From Acanthosepion lycidas (taxonomy: Eukaryota > Mollusca > Cephalopoda > Sepiida > Sepiidae), in assembly GCA_963932145.1 (NCBI GenBank), contig CAWVQA010000085.1, forward strand, positions 558,001 to 622,000: DNA of 64,000 bases, read 5' to 3'. The first letter of the stretch is position 1. Each line of letters begins with the position of its first letter. Of this stretch, positions 26,013-37,869 are shown in pieces. The notes below the pieces were generated by a model. That model saw only the letters and a list, made by a program, of their open reading frames with translations, did not search any database and was not told the origin of the DNA. The translations under genes and the position numbers were made by a program.

Positions 26013-27218
26013 TTGCCTTCAAATTCATACCGTGATCGTAGCATGCATGGACTCGACTCATATGACTGGGATTTCCATGAAAAAGATTGTGGGCCGAAAA
26101 TGGGTGATCACTGTAAATTTCTCTTCTGTTTCCTATTTATATTTCTCTTTTACCTCCTCAATTTAGCATTATGGACAGGGAAAGACCTAATCTAAGATCT
26201 GCACAAAAATATTTTGCCTTCAAATTCATACCGTGATCGTAGCATGCATGGACTCGACTCATATGACTGGGATTTCCATGAAAAAGATTGTGGGCCGAAA
26301 ATGGGTGATCACTGTACATTTCTCTTCTGTTTCCTATTTATATTTCAATTTTACCTCCTCAATTTCGCATTATGGAAAGGGAAAGACCTAATCTAAGATC
26401 TGCACAAAAATATTTCCCCTTCAAATTCATACCGTGATCGTAGCATGCATGGACTCGACTCATATGACTGGGATTTCCATGAAAAAGATTGTGGGCCGAA
26501 AATGGGTGATCACTGTACATTTCTCTTCTGTTTCCTATTTATATTTCTATTTTACCTCCTCAATTTAGCATTATGGACAGGGAAAGACCTAATCTAAGAT
26601 CTGCACAAAAATATGTTGCCTTCAAATTCATACCGTGAGCATAGCATGCATGGAGTCGACTCATATGACTGGGATTTCCATGAAAAAGATTGTGGGCCGA
26701 AAATGGGTGATCACTGTACATTTCTCTTCTGTTTCCTATTTATATTTCTATTTTACTTCCTCAATTTAGCATTATGGACAGGGAAAGACCTTATCTAAGA
26801 TCTGCACAAAAATATTTCGCCTTCAAATTCATACCGTGATCGTAGCATGCATGGACTCGACTCATGTGACTGGGATTTCCATGAAAAAGATTGTGGGCCG
26901 AAAATGGGTGATCACTGTACATTTCTCTTCTGTTTCCTATTTATATTTCTATTTTACATCCTTCATTTAGCATTATGGACAGGGAAAGACCTAATCTAAG
27001 ATCTGCACAAAAATATTTTTCCTTCAAATTCATACCGTGATCGTAGCATACATGGACTCGACTTATATGACTGGGATTTCCATGAAAAAGATTGTGGGCC
27101 GAAAATGGGTGATCACTGTAAATTTCTCTTCTGTTTCCTATTTATATTTCTATTTTACCTCCTCAATTTAGCATTATGGACAGGGAAAGACCTAATCTAA
27201 GATCTGCACAAAAATATT
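26013..27218. repeat. 8-mer HOR copy ending after m6
   Basis: Monomers m1 to m6 are present; m3 begins TCCCC instead of TCGCC, near 26415. After m6 (27018) the array leaves the HOR at the same point as the rearranged copy at 19782-21188. The duplication therefore covers about 18.2-21.6 kb and 24.4-27.6 kb, with one more monomer in the first member. Confidence 0.87.
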
Positions 27219-29027
27219 TTGCCTTCAAATTCATACCGTGATCGTAGCATGCATGGACTTGACTCATATGACTGGGATTTCCATGAAAAAGATTGTGGGC
27301 CGAAAATGGGTGATCACTGTACATTTCTCTTCTGTTTCTTATTTATATTTATATTTTACCTACTCAATTTAGCATTATGGACAGGGAAAGACCTAATCTA
27401 AGATCTGTACAAAAATATTTTGCCTTCAAATTCATACTGTGATTGTAGCATGCATGGACTCGACTAATATGACTGGGATTTCCATGAAAAAGATTGTGGG
27501 CCGAAAATGGGTGATCACTGTACATTTCTCTTCTGTTTCCTATTTATATTTATATTTTACCTCCTCAATTTCGCATTATGGACAGGGAAAGACCTAATCT
27601 AAGATCTGCACAAAAATATTTTGCCTTCAAATTCATACCGTGATCGTAGCATGCATGGACTCGACTCATATGACTGGGATTTCCATGAAAAAGATTGTGG
27701 GCCGAAAATGGGTGATCACTGTAAATTTCTCTTCTGTTTCCTATTTATATTTCTATTTTACCTCCTCAATTTAGCATTATGGACAGGGAAAGACCTAATC
27801 TAAGATCTGCACAAAAATATTTTGCCTTCAAATTCATACCGTGATCGTAGCATGCATGGACTCGACTCATATGACTGGGATTTCCATGAAAAAGATTGTG
27901 GGCCGAAAATGGGTGATCACTGTACATTTCTCTTCTGTTTCCTATTTATATTTCTATTTTACCTCCTCAATTTAGCATTATGGACAGGGAAAGACCTAAT
28001 CTAAGATCTGCACAAAAATATTTTGCCTTCAAATTCATACCGTGATCGTAGCATGCATGGACCCGACTCATATGACTGGGATTTCCATGAAAAAGATTGT
28101 GGGCCGAAAATGGGTGATCACTGTACATTTCTCTTCTGTTTCCTATTTATATTTATATTTTACTTCCTCAATTTAGCATTATGGACAGGGAAAGACCTTA
28201 TCTAAGATCTGCACAAAAATATTTCGCCTTCAAATTCATACCGTGATCGTAGCATGCATGGACTCGACTCATGTGACTGGGATTTCCATGAAAAAGATTG
28301 TGGGCCGAAAATGGGTGATCACTGTACATTTCTCTTCTGTTTCCTATTTATATTTCAATTTTACCTCCTCAATTTCGCATTATGGAAAGGGAAAGACCTA
28401 ATCTAAGATCTGCACAAAAATATTTCGCCTTCAAATTCATACCGTGATCGTAGCATGCATGGACTCGACTCATATGACTGGGATTTCCATGAAAAAGATT
28501 GTGGGCCGAAAATGGGTGATCACTGTACATTTGTCTTCTGTTTCCTATTTATATTTCTATTTTACCTCCTCAATTTAGCATTATGGACAGGGAAAGACCT
28601 AATCTAAGATCTGCACAAAAATATTTTGCCTTCAAATTCATACCGTGATCGTAGCATGCATGGACTCGACTCATATGACTGGGATTTCCATGAAAAAGAT
28701 TGTGGGCCGAAAATGGGTGATCACTGTACATTTCTCTTCTGTTTCCTATTTATATTTCTATTTTACCTCCTCAATTTAGCATTATGGACAGGGAAAGACC
28801 TAATCTAAGATCTGCACAAAAATATTTTGCCTTCAAATTCATACCGTGATCGTAGCATGCATGGACCCGACTCATATGACTGGGATTTCCATGAAAAAGA
28901 TTGTGGGCCGAAAATGGGTGATCACTGTACATTTCTCTTCTGTTTCCTATTTATATTTATATTTTACTTCCTCAATTTAGCATTATGGACAGGGAAAGAC
29001 CTTATCTAAGATCTGCACAAAAATATT
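27219..29027. repeat. Linker monomers and an 804-bp near-repeat
   Basis: Units 27219 and 27420 repeat 21189 and 21390 (GACTTGACTC, then GATTGTAGC with GACTAATATG). Units 27822 and 28023 (a consensus-like unit, then GACCCGACTC with CTTCCTC and ACCTTATC) recur at 28626 and 28827, 804 bp on. Unit 28224 is the last in the window with TTTCGCATT. From here rightward the TTTCGC and TGTAAATTTC variants that mark 11-28 kb essentially vanish. Confidence 0.84.
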
Positions 29028-30077
29028 TCGCCTTCAAATTCATACCGTGATCGTAGCATGCATGGACTCGATTCATATGACTGGGATTTCCATGAAAAAG
29101 ATTGTGGGCCGAAAATGGGTGATCACTGTACATTTCTCTTCTGTTTCCTATTTATATTTATATTTTACCTCCTCAATTTAGCATTATGGACAGGGAAATA
29201 CCTAATCTAAGATCTGCACAAAAATATTTTGCCTTCAAATTCATACCGTGATCGTAGCATGCATGGAATCGACTCATATGACTGGGATTTCCATGAAAAA
29301 GATTGTGGGCCGAAAATGGGTGATCACTGTACATTTCTCTTCTGTTTCCTATTTATATTTCTATTTTACCTCCTCAATTTAGAATTATGGACAGGGCAAG
29401 ACCTAATCTAAGATCTGCACAATAATATTTTACCTTCAAATTCATACCGTGATCGTAGCATGCATGGACGCGACTAATATGATTGGGATTTCCATGAAAA
29501 AGATTGTGGGCCGAAAATAGGTGATCACTGTACATTTCTCTTCTGTTTCCTATTTATATTTATATTTTACCTCCTCAATTTAGCATTATGGCCAGGGAAA
29601 GACATTATCTAAGCTCTGCACAAAAATATTTTGCCTTCAAATTCATACCGTGATCGTAGCATGTATGGACTCGACTCATATGACTGGGATTTCCATGAAA
29701 AAGATTTTGGGCCGAAAATGGGTGATCACTGTTAATTTCTCTTCTGTTTCCTATTTATATTTATATTTTACCTCCTCAATTTAGCATTATGGACAGGGAA
29801 AGACCTAATCTAAGATCTGCACAAAAATATTTTGCCTTCAAATTCATACCGTGATCGTAGCATGCATGGACTCGACTCATATGACTGGGATTTCCATGAA
29901 AAAGATTGTGGGCTTAAAATGGGTGATCACTGTACATTTCTCTTCTGTTTCCTATTTATATTTCTATTTTACCTCCTCAATTTAGCATTATGGACAGCGA
30001 AAGACCTAATCTAAGATCTGCACAAAAATATTTTGCCTTCAAATTCATACCGTGATCGTAGCATGCATGGACTCGAC

Positions 30078-30085
30078 TCATATGA
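30078..30085. other. 8-bp palindrome TCATATGA in the reference monomer
   Basis: This is a perfect dyad at monomer positions 46-53. Many units in the first 29 kb have CATGTGAC here instead, which breaks the symmetry. An adjacent variant, GAGTCGACTC, forms a separate 10-bp palindrome near 12.4, 14.0, 18.8, 20.6, 25.0 and 26.6 kb. Binding or extrusion at the site is not shown by sequence. Confidence 0.85.
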
Positions 30086-30123
30086 CTGGGATTTCCATGA
30101 AAAAGATTGTGGGCCGAAAATGG

Positions 30124-30137
30124 GTGATCACTGTACA
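30124..30137. other. Adjacent palindromes GTGATCAC and TGTACA
   Basis: Two perfect palindromes abut at monomer positions 92-99 and 100-105. They are kept in most units of the window. Exceptions include GATCAGTG near 1.19 and 1.99 kb, the GGTTATCAC class in the 51-58 kb HOR, and GGTTGATCAC units in the right-hand part. It is the clearest candidate for a conserved dyad or protein-contact block inside the monomer, but that role is inference. Confidence 0.85.
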
Positions 30138-30179
30138 TTTCTCTTCTGTTTCCTATTTATATTTCTATTTTACCTCCTC
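30138..30179. other. Pyrimidine-rich strand-asymmetric block
   Basis: Monomer positions 106-147 are almost all T and C on the plus strand, in the pattern TTTCTCTTCTGTTTCC followed by repeated TATTT-like steps and CCTCCTC. Because all units share one orientation, the window carries a pyrimidine-rich strand segment every 201 bp. This block also holds the commonest variants: CTATTT/ATATTT, CCTCC/CATCC/CTTCC and TTTAGC/TTTCGC. The composition could favour bent or unusual DNA structure; no such activity is demonstrated. Confidence 0.7.
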
Positions 30180-30225
30180 AATTTAGCATTATGGACAGGG
30201 AAAGACCTAATCTAAGATCTGCACA

Positions 30226-30235
30226 AAAATATTTT
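30226..30235. other. 10-bp palindrome AAAATATTTT across the monomer joint
   Basis: This perfect AT-only dyad spans monomer positions 194 to 2 of the next unit. Units beginning TCG shorten it to AAATATTT. Units with GCAAAAAAATATTTT extend the A run. Most one-base losses in the array fall in or beside this run, so it is also the main site of length slippage. Confidence 0.85.
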
Positions 30236-30836
30236 GCCTTCAAATTCATACCGTGATCGTAGCATGCATGGACTCGACTCATATGACTGGGATTTCCATG
30301 AAAAAGATTGTGGGCCGAAAATGGGTGATCACTGTACATTTCTCTTCTGTTTCCTATTTATATTTCTATTTTAGCTCCTTAATTTAGCATTATGGCCAGG
30401 GAAAGACATTATCTAAGCTCTGCACAAAAATATTTTGCCTTCAAATTCATACCGTGATCGTAGCATGCATGGACTCGACTCATATGACTGGGATTTCCAT
30501 GAAAAAGATTGTGGGCCGAAAATGGGTGATCACTGTACATTTCTCTTCTGTTTCCTATTTATATTTATATTTTACCTCCTCAATTTAGCATTGTGGACAG
30601 GGAAAGACCTAATCTAAGATCTGCACAAAAATATTTTGCCTTCAAATTCATACCGTGATCGTAGCATGCATGGAATCGACTCATATGACTGGGATTTCCA
30701 TGAAAAAGATTGTGGGCCGAAAATGGTTGATCACTGTACATTTCTCTTCTGTTTCCTATTTATATTTCTATTTTACCTCCTCAATTTAGCATTATGGACA
30801 GGGAAAGACCTAATCTAAAATCTGCACAAAAATATT

Positions 30837-32644
30837 TTGCCTTCAAATTCATACCGTGATCGTAGCATGCATGGACTCGATTCATATGACTGGGATTTCC
30901 ATGAAAAAGATTGTGGGCCGAAAATGGGTGATCACTGTACATTTCTCTTCTGTTTCCTATTTATATTTATATTTTACCTCCTCAATTTAGCATTATGGAC
31001 AGGGAAATACCTAATCTAAGATCTGCACAAAAATATTTTGCCTTCAAATTCATACCGTGATCGTAGCATGCATGGAATCGACTCATATGACTGGGATTTC
31101 CATGAAAAAGATTGTCGGCCGAAAATGGGTGATCACTGTACATTTCTATTCTGTTTCCTATTTATATTTATATTTTACCTCCTCAATTTAGCATTATGGA
31201 CAGGGAAAGACCTAATCTAAGCTCTGCACAAAAATATTTTGCCTTCAATTCATACCGTGATCGTAGCATGCATGGACTCGACTCATATGACTGGGATTTC
31301 CATGAAAAAGTTTGTGGGCCGAAAATGGGTGATCACTGTACTTTTCTCTTCTGTTTCCTATTTATATTTGTATTTTACCTCTTCAATTGAGCATTATGGA
31401 CAGGGAAAGACCTAATCTAAGAACTGCACAAAAATATTTTGCCTTCAAATTCATACCGTGATCGTAGCATGCATGGACTCGACTCATATGACTGGGATTT
31501 CCATGAAAAAGATTTTGGGCCGAAAATGGGTGATCACTGTTAATTTCTCTTCTGTTTCCTATTTATATTTATATTTTACCTCCTCAATTTAGCATTATGG
31601 ACAGGGAAAGACCTAATCTAAGATCTGCACAAAAATATTTTGCCTTCAAATTCATACCGTGATCGTAGCATGCATGGACTCGACTCATATGACTGGGATT
31701 TCCATGAAAAAGATTGTGGGCTTAAAATGGGTGATCACTGTACATTTCTCTTCTGTTTCCTATTTATATTTCTATTTTACCTCCTCAATTTAGCATTATG
31801 GACAGCGAAAGACCTAATCTAAGATCTGCACAAAAATATTTTGCCTTCAAATTCATACCGTGATCGTAGCATGCATGGACTCGACTCATATGACTGGGAT
31901 TTCCATGAAAAAGATTGTGGGCCGAAAATGGGTGATCACTGTACATTTCTCTTCTGTTTCCTATTTATATTTCTATTTTACCTCCTCAATTTAGCATTAT
32001 GGACAGGGAAAGACCTAATCTAAGATCTGCACAAAAATATTTTGCCTTCAAATTCATACCGTGATCGTAGCATGCATGGACTCGACTCATATGACTGGGA
32101 TTTCCATGAAAAAGATTGTGGGCCGAAAATGGGTGATCACTGTACATTTCTCTTCTGTTTCCTATTTATATTTCTATTTTAGCTCCTTAATTTAGCATTA
32201 TGGCCAGGGAAAGACCTTATCTAAGCTCTGCACAAAAATATTTTGCCTTCAAATTCATACCGTGATCGTAGCATGCATGGACTCGACTCATATGACTGGG
32301 ATTTCCATGAAAAAGATTGTGGGCCGAAAATGGGTGATCACTGTACATTTATCTTCTGTTTCCTATTTCTATTTCTATTTTACCTCCTCAATTTAGCATT
32401 ATGGACAGGGAAAGACCTAATCTAAGATCTGCACAAAAATATTTTGCCTTCAAATTCATACCGTGATCGTAGCATGCATGGACTCGACTCATATGACTGG
32501 GATTTCCATGAAAAAGATTGTGGGCCGAAAATGGGTGATCACTGTACATTTCTCTTCTGTTTCCTATTTATATTTATATTTTAGCTCCTCAGTTTAGCAT
32601 TATGGCCAGGGAAAGACCTAATCTAAGCTCTGCACAAAAATATT
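30837..32644. repeat. 9-mer HOR (about 1.81 kb), copy 2
   Basis: The same order of types recurs: GATTCATATG with GGGAAATACC (30837), GGAATCGACTC (31038), TGTTAATTTC (31439), GGGCTTAAAATG with GACAGCGAAAG (31640), consensus-like (31841), and TTTTAGCTCCTTAA with GGCCAGGG (32042). The offset is 1809 bp up to a one-base loss near 31.25 kb (CCTTCAATTC) and 1808 after it. The unit at 31239 is divergent, with TGTATTTTACC, TTCAATTGAGC and AAGAACTGC. Confidence 0.87.
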
Positions 32645-34251
32645 TTACCTTCAAATTCATACCATGATCGTAGCATGCATGGACACGACTCATATGATTG
32701 GGATTTCCATGAAAAAGATTGTGGACCGAAAATGGGTGATCACTGTACATTTCTCTTCTGTTTCCTATTTATATTTCTATTTTACCTCCTCAATTTAGCA
32801 TTATGGACAGGGAAAGACCTAATCTAAGATCTGCACAAAAATATTTACCTTCAAATTCATACCGTGATCGTAGCATGCATGGACACTACTCATATGATTG
32901 GGATTTCCATGAAAAAGATTGTGGGCCGAAAATGGGTGATCACTGTACTTTTCTCTTCTGTTTCCGAATTATATTTCTATTTTACCTTCTCAATTTAGCA
33001 TTATGAACAGGGAAAGACCTAATCTAAAATCTGCACAAAAATATTTTGCCTTCAAATTCATACCGTGATCGTAGCATGCATGGACTCGACTCATATGACT
33101 GGGATTTCCATGAAAAAGATTGTGGGCCGAAAATGGGTGATCACTGTACATTTCTCTTCTGTTTCCTATTTATATTTATATTTTACCTCCTCAATTTAGC
33201 ATTATGGACAGGGAAAGACGTAATCTAAGATCTGCATAAAAATATGTTGCCTTCAAATTCATACCGTGATCGTAGCATGCATGGACTCGACTCATATGAC
33301 TGGGATTTCCATGAAAAAGATTGTGGGCCGAAAATGGGTGATCACTGTACATTTCTCTTCTGTTTCCTAATTATATTTCTATTTTACCTTCTCAATTTAG
33401 CATTATGGACAGGGAAAGACCTAATCTAAAATCTGCACAAAAATATTTTGCCTTCAAATTCATACCGTGATCGTAGCATGCATGGACACTACTCATATGA
33501 TTGGGATTTCCATGAAAAAGATTGTGGGCCGAAAATGGGTGATCACTGTACTTTTCTCTTCTGCTTCCTAATTATATTTCTATTTTACCTTCTCAATTTA
33601 GCATTATGGACAGGGAAAGACCTAATCTAAAATCTGCACAAAAATATTTTGCCTTCAAATTCATACCGTGATCGTAGCATGTATGGACTCGACTCATATG
33701 ACTGGGATTTCCATGAAAAAGATTGTGGGCCGAAAATGGGTGATCACTGTACATTTCTCTTCTGTTTCCTATTTATATTTATATTTTACCTCCTCAATTT
33801 AGCATTATGGACAGGGAAAGACGTAATCTAAGATCTGCACAAAAATATGTTGCCTTCAAATTCATACCGTGATCGTAGCATGCATGGACTCGACTCATAT
33901 GACTGGGATTTCCATGAAAAAGATTGTGGGCCGAAAATGGGTGATCACTGTACATTTCTCTTCTGTTTCCTAATTATATTTCTACTTTACCTTCTCAATT
34001 TAGCATTATGGACAGGGAAAGACCTAATCTAAAATCTGCACAAAAATATTTTGCCTTCAAATTCATACCGTGATCGTAGCATGCATGGACACTACTCATA
34101 TGATTGGGATTTCCATGAAAAAGATTGTGGGCCGAAAATGGGTGATCACTGTACATTTCTCTTCTGTTTCCTATTTATATTTATATTTTACCTCCTCAAT
34201 TTAGCATTATGGACAGGGAAAGACGTAATCTAAGATCTGCACAAAAATATG
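32645..34251. repeat. 603-bp 3-mer HOR with GACACTACTC units
   Basis: Three types cycle: one ending GACGTAATC; one beginning ATATGTTGCC with CCTAATTATATTTC; and one with GACACTACTCATATGATTGG. Full or near-full cycles run 33046-33648 and 33649-34251; in the second, the unit at 34051 starts as type three and ends as type one (GACGTAATC). Unit 32846 has a one-base loss at its start (AATATTTACC) plus TTTCCGAATT and TATGAACAGG. Unit 32645 shows GACACGACTC with GATTGG. Confidence 0.85.
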
Positions 34252-36261
34252 TTGCCTTCAAATTCATACCGTGATCGTAGCATGCATGGACTCGACTCAT
34301 ATGACTGGGATTTCCATGAAAAAGATTGTGGGCCGAAAATGGGTGATCACTGTACATTTCTCTTCTGTTTCCTATTTATATTTCTATTTTACCTCCTCAA
34401 TTTAGCATTATGGACAGAGAAAGACCTAATCTAAGATCTGCACAAAAATATTTTGCCTTCAAATTCATACCGTGATCGTAGCATGCATGGACTCGACTCA
34501 TATGACTGGGATTTCCATGAAAAAGATTGTGGGCCGAAAATGGGTGATCACTGTACATTTTTCTTCTGTTTCCTATTTATATTTCTATTTTAGCTCCTCA
34601 ATTAGGCATTATGGCCAGGGAAAGACCTAATCTAAGCTCTGCACAAAAATATTTTACCTTCAAATTCATACCGTGATCGTAGCATGCATGGACACGACTC
34701 ATATGATTGGGATTTCCATGAAAAAAATTGTGGGCCGAAAATGGGTGATCACTGTACATTTCTCTTCTGTTTCCTATTTATATTTCTATTTTACCTCCTC
34801 AATTTAGCATTATGGCTAGAGAAAGACATTATCTAAGCTCTGCACAAAAATATTTTGCCTTCAAATTCATACCGTGATCGTAGCATGTATGGACTCGACT
34901 CATATGACTGGGATTTCCATGAAAACGATTGTGGGCCGAAAATGGGTGATCACTGTACATTTCTCTTCTGTTTCCTATTTATATTTATATTTTACCTCCT
35001 CAATTTAGCATTATGGACAGGGAAAGACCTAATCTAAGATCTGCACAAAAATATTTTGCCTTCAAATTCATACCGTGATCGTAGCATGCATGGACTCGAC
35101 TCATATGACTGGGATTTCCATGAAAAAGATTGTGGGCCGAAAATGGGTGATCACTGTACATTTCTCTTCTGTTTCCTATTTATATTTCTATTTTACCTCC
35201 TCAATTTAGCATTATGGACAGGGAAAGACTTAATCTAAGATCTGCACAAAAATATTTTGCCTTCAAATTCATACCGTGATCGTAGCATGCATGGACTCGA
35301 CTCATATGACTGGGATTTCCATGTAAAATATTGTGGGCCGAAAATGGGTGATCACTGTACATTTCTCTTCTGTTTCCTATTTATATTTATATTTTAGCTC
35401 CTCAATTTAGCATTATGGCCAGGGAAAGACCTTATCTAAGATCTGCACAAAAATATTTTACCTTCAAATTCATACCGTGATCGTAGCATGCATGGACACG
35501 ACTCATATGATTGGGATTTCCATGAAAAAGATTGTGGGCCAAAAATGGGTGATCACTGTACATTTCTCTTCTGTTTCCTATTTATATTTATATTTTACCT
35601 CCTCAAGTTAGCATTATGGCCATGGAAAAACATTATCTAAGCTCTGCACAAAAATATTTTGCCTTCAAATTCATACCGTGATCGTAGCATGTATGGACTC
35701 GAATCATATGACTGGGATTTCCATGTAAAAGATTGTGGGCCGAAAATGGGTGATCACTGTACATTTCTCTTCTGTTTCCTATTTATATTTATATTTTACC
35801 TCCTCAATTTAGCATTATGGACAGGGAAAGACCTAATCTAAGATCTGCACAAAAATATTTTGCCTTCAAATTCATACCGTGATCGTAGCATGCATGGACT
35901 CGACTCATATGACTGGGATTTCCATGAAAAAGATTGTGGACCGAAAATGGGTGATCACTGTACATTTCTCTTCTGTTTCCTATTTATATTTATATTTTAC
36001 CTCCTCAATTTAGCATTATGAACAGGGAAAGACCTAATCTAAGATCTGCACAAAAATATTTTGCCTTCAAATTCATACCGTGATCGTAGCATGCATGGAC
36101 TCGACTCATATGACTGGGATTTTCGTGAAAAAGATTGTGGGCCGAAAATGGGAGATCACTGTACATTTCTCTTCTGTTTCCTATTTATATTTCTATTTTA
36201 GCTCCTTAATTTAGCATTATGGCCAGGGAAAGACCTTATCTAAGCTCTGCACAAAAATATT
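34252..36261. repeat. Diverged monomers between two duplicated blocks
   Basis: Ten monomers carry many single-copy changes: ATTAGGCATTATGGCC (34453), GCTAGAGAAAG (34654), GAAAACGATTG (34855), CCATGTAAAATATTG (35257), GGCCATGGAAAAAC (35458), GAATCATATG (35659) and TTTTCGTGAAAAAG with GGAGATCAC (36061). Several share TTTTAGCTCC with GGCCAGGG, a marker seen only at about 29-39 kb. No stable higher-order period is evident. Confidence 0.82.
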
Positions 36262-37869
36262 TTGCCTTCAAATTCATACCGTGATCGTAGCATGCATGGA
36301 CTCGACTCATATGACTGGGATTTCCATGAAAAAGATTGTGGGCCGAAAATGGGTGATCACTGTACATTTATCTTCTGTTTCCTATTTCTATTTCTATTTT
36401 ACCTCCTCAATTTAGCATTATGGACAGGGAAAGACCTAATCTAAGATCTGCACAAAAATATTTTGCCTTCAAATTCATACCGTGATCGTAGCATGCATGG
36501 ACTCGACTCATATGACTGGGATTTCCATGAAAAAGATTGTGGGCCGAAAATGGGTGATCACTGTACATTTCTCTTCTGTTTCCTATTTATATTTATATTT
36601 TAGCTCCTCAGTTTAGCATTATGGCCAGGGAAAGACCTAATCTAAGCTCTGCACAAAAATATTTTACCTTCAAATTCATACCGTGATCGTAGCATGCATG
36701 GACACGACTCATATGATTGGGATTTCCATGAAAAAGATTGTGGGCCGAAAATGGGTGATCACTGTACATTTCTCTTCTGTTTCCTAATTATATTTCTATT
36801 TTACCTTCTCAATTTAGCATTATGAACAGTGAAAGACCTAATCTAAAATCTGCACAAAAATATTTTGCCTTCAAATTCATACCGTGATCGTAGCATGCAT
36901 GGACTCGACTCATATGACTGGGATTTCCATGAAAAAGATTGTGGGCCGAAAATGGGTGATCACTGTACATTTCTCTTCTGTTTCCTATTTATATTTATAT
37001 TTTACCTCCTCAATTTAGCATTATGGACAGGGAAAGACGTAATCTAAGATCTGCACAAAAATATGTTGCCTTCAAATTCATACCGTGATCGTAGCATGCA
37101 TGGACTCGACTCATATGACTGGGATTTCCATGAAAAAGATTGTGGGCCGAAAATGGGTGATCACTGTACATTTCTCTTCTGTTTCCTAATTATATTTCTA
37201 TTTTACCTTCTCAATTTAGCATTATGGACAGGGAAAGACCTAATCTAAAATCTGCACAAAAATATTTTGCCTTCAAATTCATACCGTGATCGTAGCATGC
37301 ATGGACACTACTCATATGATTGGGATTTCCATGAAAAAGATTGTGGGCCGAAAATGGGTGATCACTGTACTTTTCTCTTCTGCTTTTTAATTATATTTCT
37401 ATTTTACCTTCTCAATTTAGCATTATGGACAGGGAAAGACCTAATCTAAAATCTGCACAAAAATATTTTGCCTTCAAATTCATACCGTGATCGTAGCATG
37501 TATGGACTCGACTCATATGACTGGGATTTCCATGAAAAAGATTGTGGGCCGAAAATGGGTGATCACTGTACATTTCTCTTCTGTTTCCTATTTATATTTA
37601 TATTTTACCTCCTCAATTTAGCATTATGGACAGGGAAAGACGTAATCTAAGATCTGCACAAAAATATGTTGCCTTCAAATTCATACCGTGATCGTAGCAT
37701 GCATGGACTCGACTCATATGACTGGGATTTCCATGAAAAAGATTGTGGGCCGAAAATGGGTGATCACTGTACATTTCTCTTCTGTTTCCTAATTATATTT
37801 CTATTTTACCTTCTCAATTTAGCATTATGGACAGGGAAAGACCTAATCTAAAATCTGCACAAAAATATT
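36262..37869. repeat. Second copy of the 32.2-34.05 kb block
   Basis: Monomers 36262 and 36463 match 32243 and 32444 at 4019 bp, sharing CATTTATCTTCTG with CCTATTTCTATTTC and then CTCAGTTTAGC. From 36865 to 37869 the match to 33046-34050 is at 3819 bp. The step from 4019 to 3819 is one missing monomer: unit 36664 starts like 32645 (GACACGACTC) and ends like 32846 (CCTAATTATATTTC, TATGAACAG). Confidence 0.86.

Larger units (their letters stand above)
30033..30233. repeat. Consensus-like reference monomer
   Basis: This unit carries the commonest base at nearly every variable site and serves as the numbering reference (TTG = 1, last T before the next TTG = 201). In order it holds CCTTCAAATTC (4-14), CpGs at 19-20 and 25-26, the overlapping GCATGC/ATGCAT (29-36), a CpG at 42-43, TCATATGA (46-53), an A5 run (68-72), a CpG at 83-84, GTGATCAC (92-99), TGTACA (100-105), a T/C-rich stretch (106-147), AATTTAGC, TATGGACAGGG, a TAA (181-183), AGATCT (183-188) and CACAAAAATATT running into the next unit. 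By count it has 40 C, 35 G and four CpGs, an observed/expected CpG ratio of about 0.57. Confidence 0.93.
29028..30836. repeat. 9-mer HOR (about 1.81 kb), copy 1
   Basis: Diagnostic units are: GATTCATATG with GGGAAATACC (29028); GGAATCGACTC (29229); GATTTTGGG with TGTTAATTTC (29631); GGGCTTAAAATG with GACAGCGAAAG (29832); a consensus-like unit (30033); and TTTTAGCTCCTTAA with GGCCAGGG and AAGCTCTGC (30234). Monomer 29028 is the last that begins TCG. Unit 29430 has TTTTACC, GACGCGACTAATATG and AAAATAGGTG. Confidence 0.87.

Noticed and set aside
30033-30233. Restriction-site-like palindromes (AGATCT, GCATGC, CATATG) as signs of a cloned or engineered concatemer
   Set aside because: Sites occur inside monomers, not at joints, and the graded variation among units is natural in pattern.
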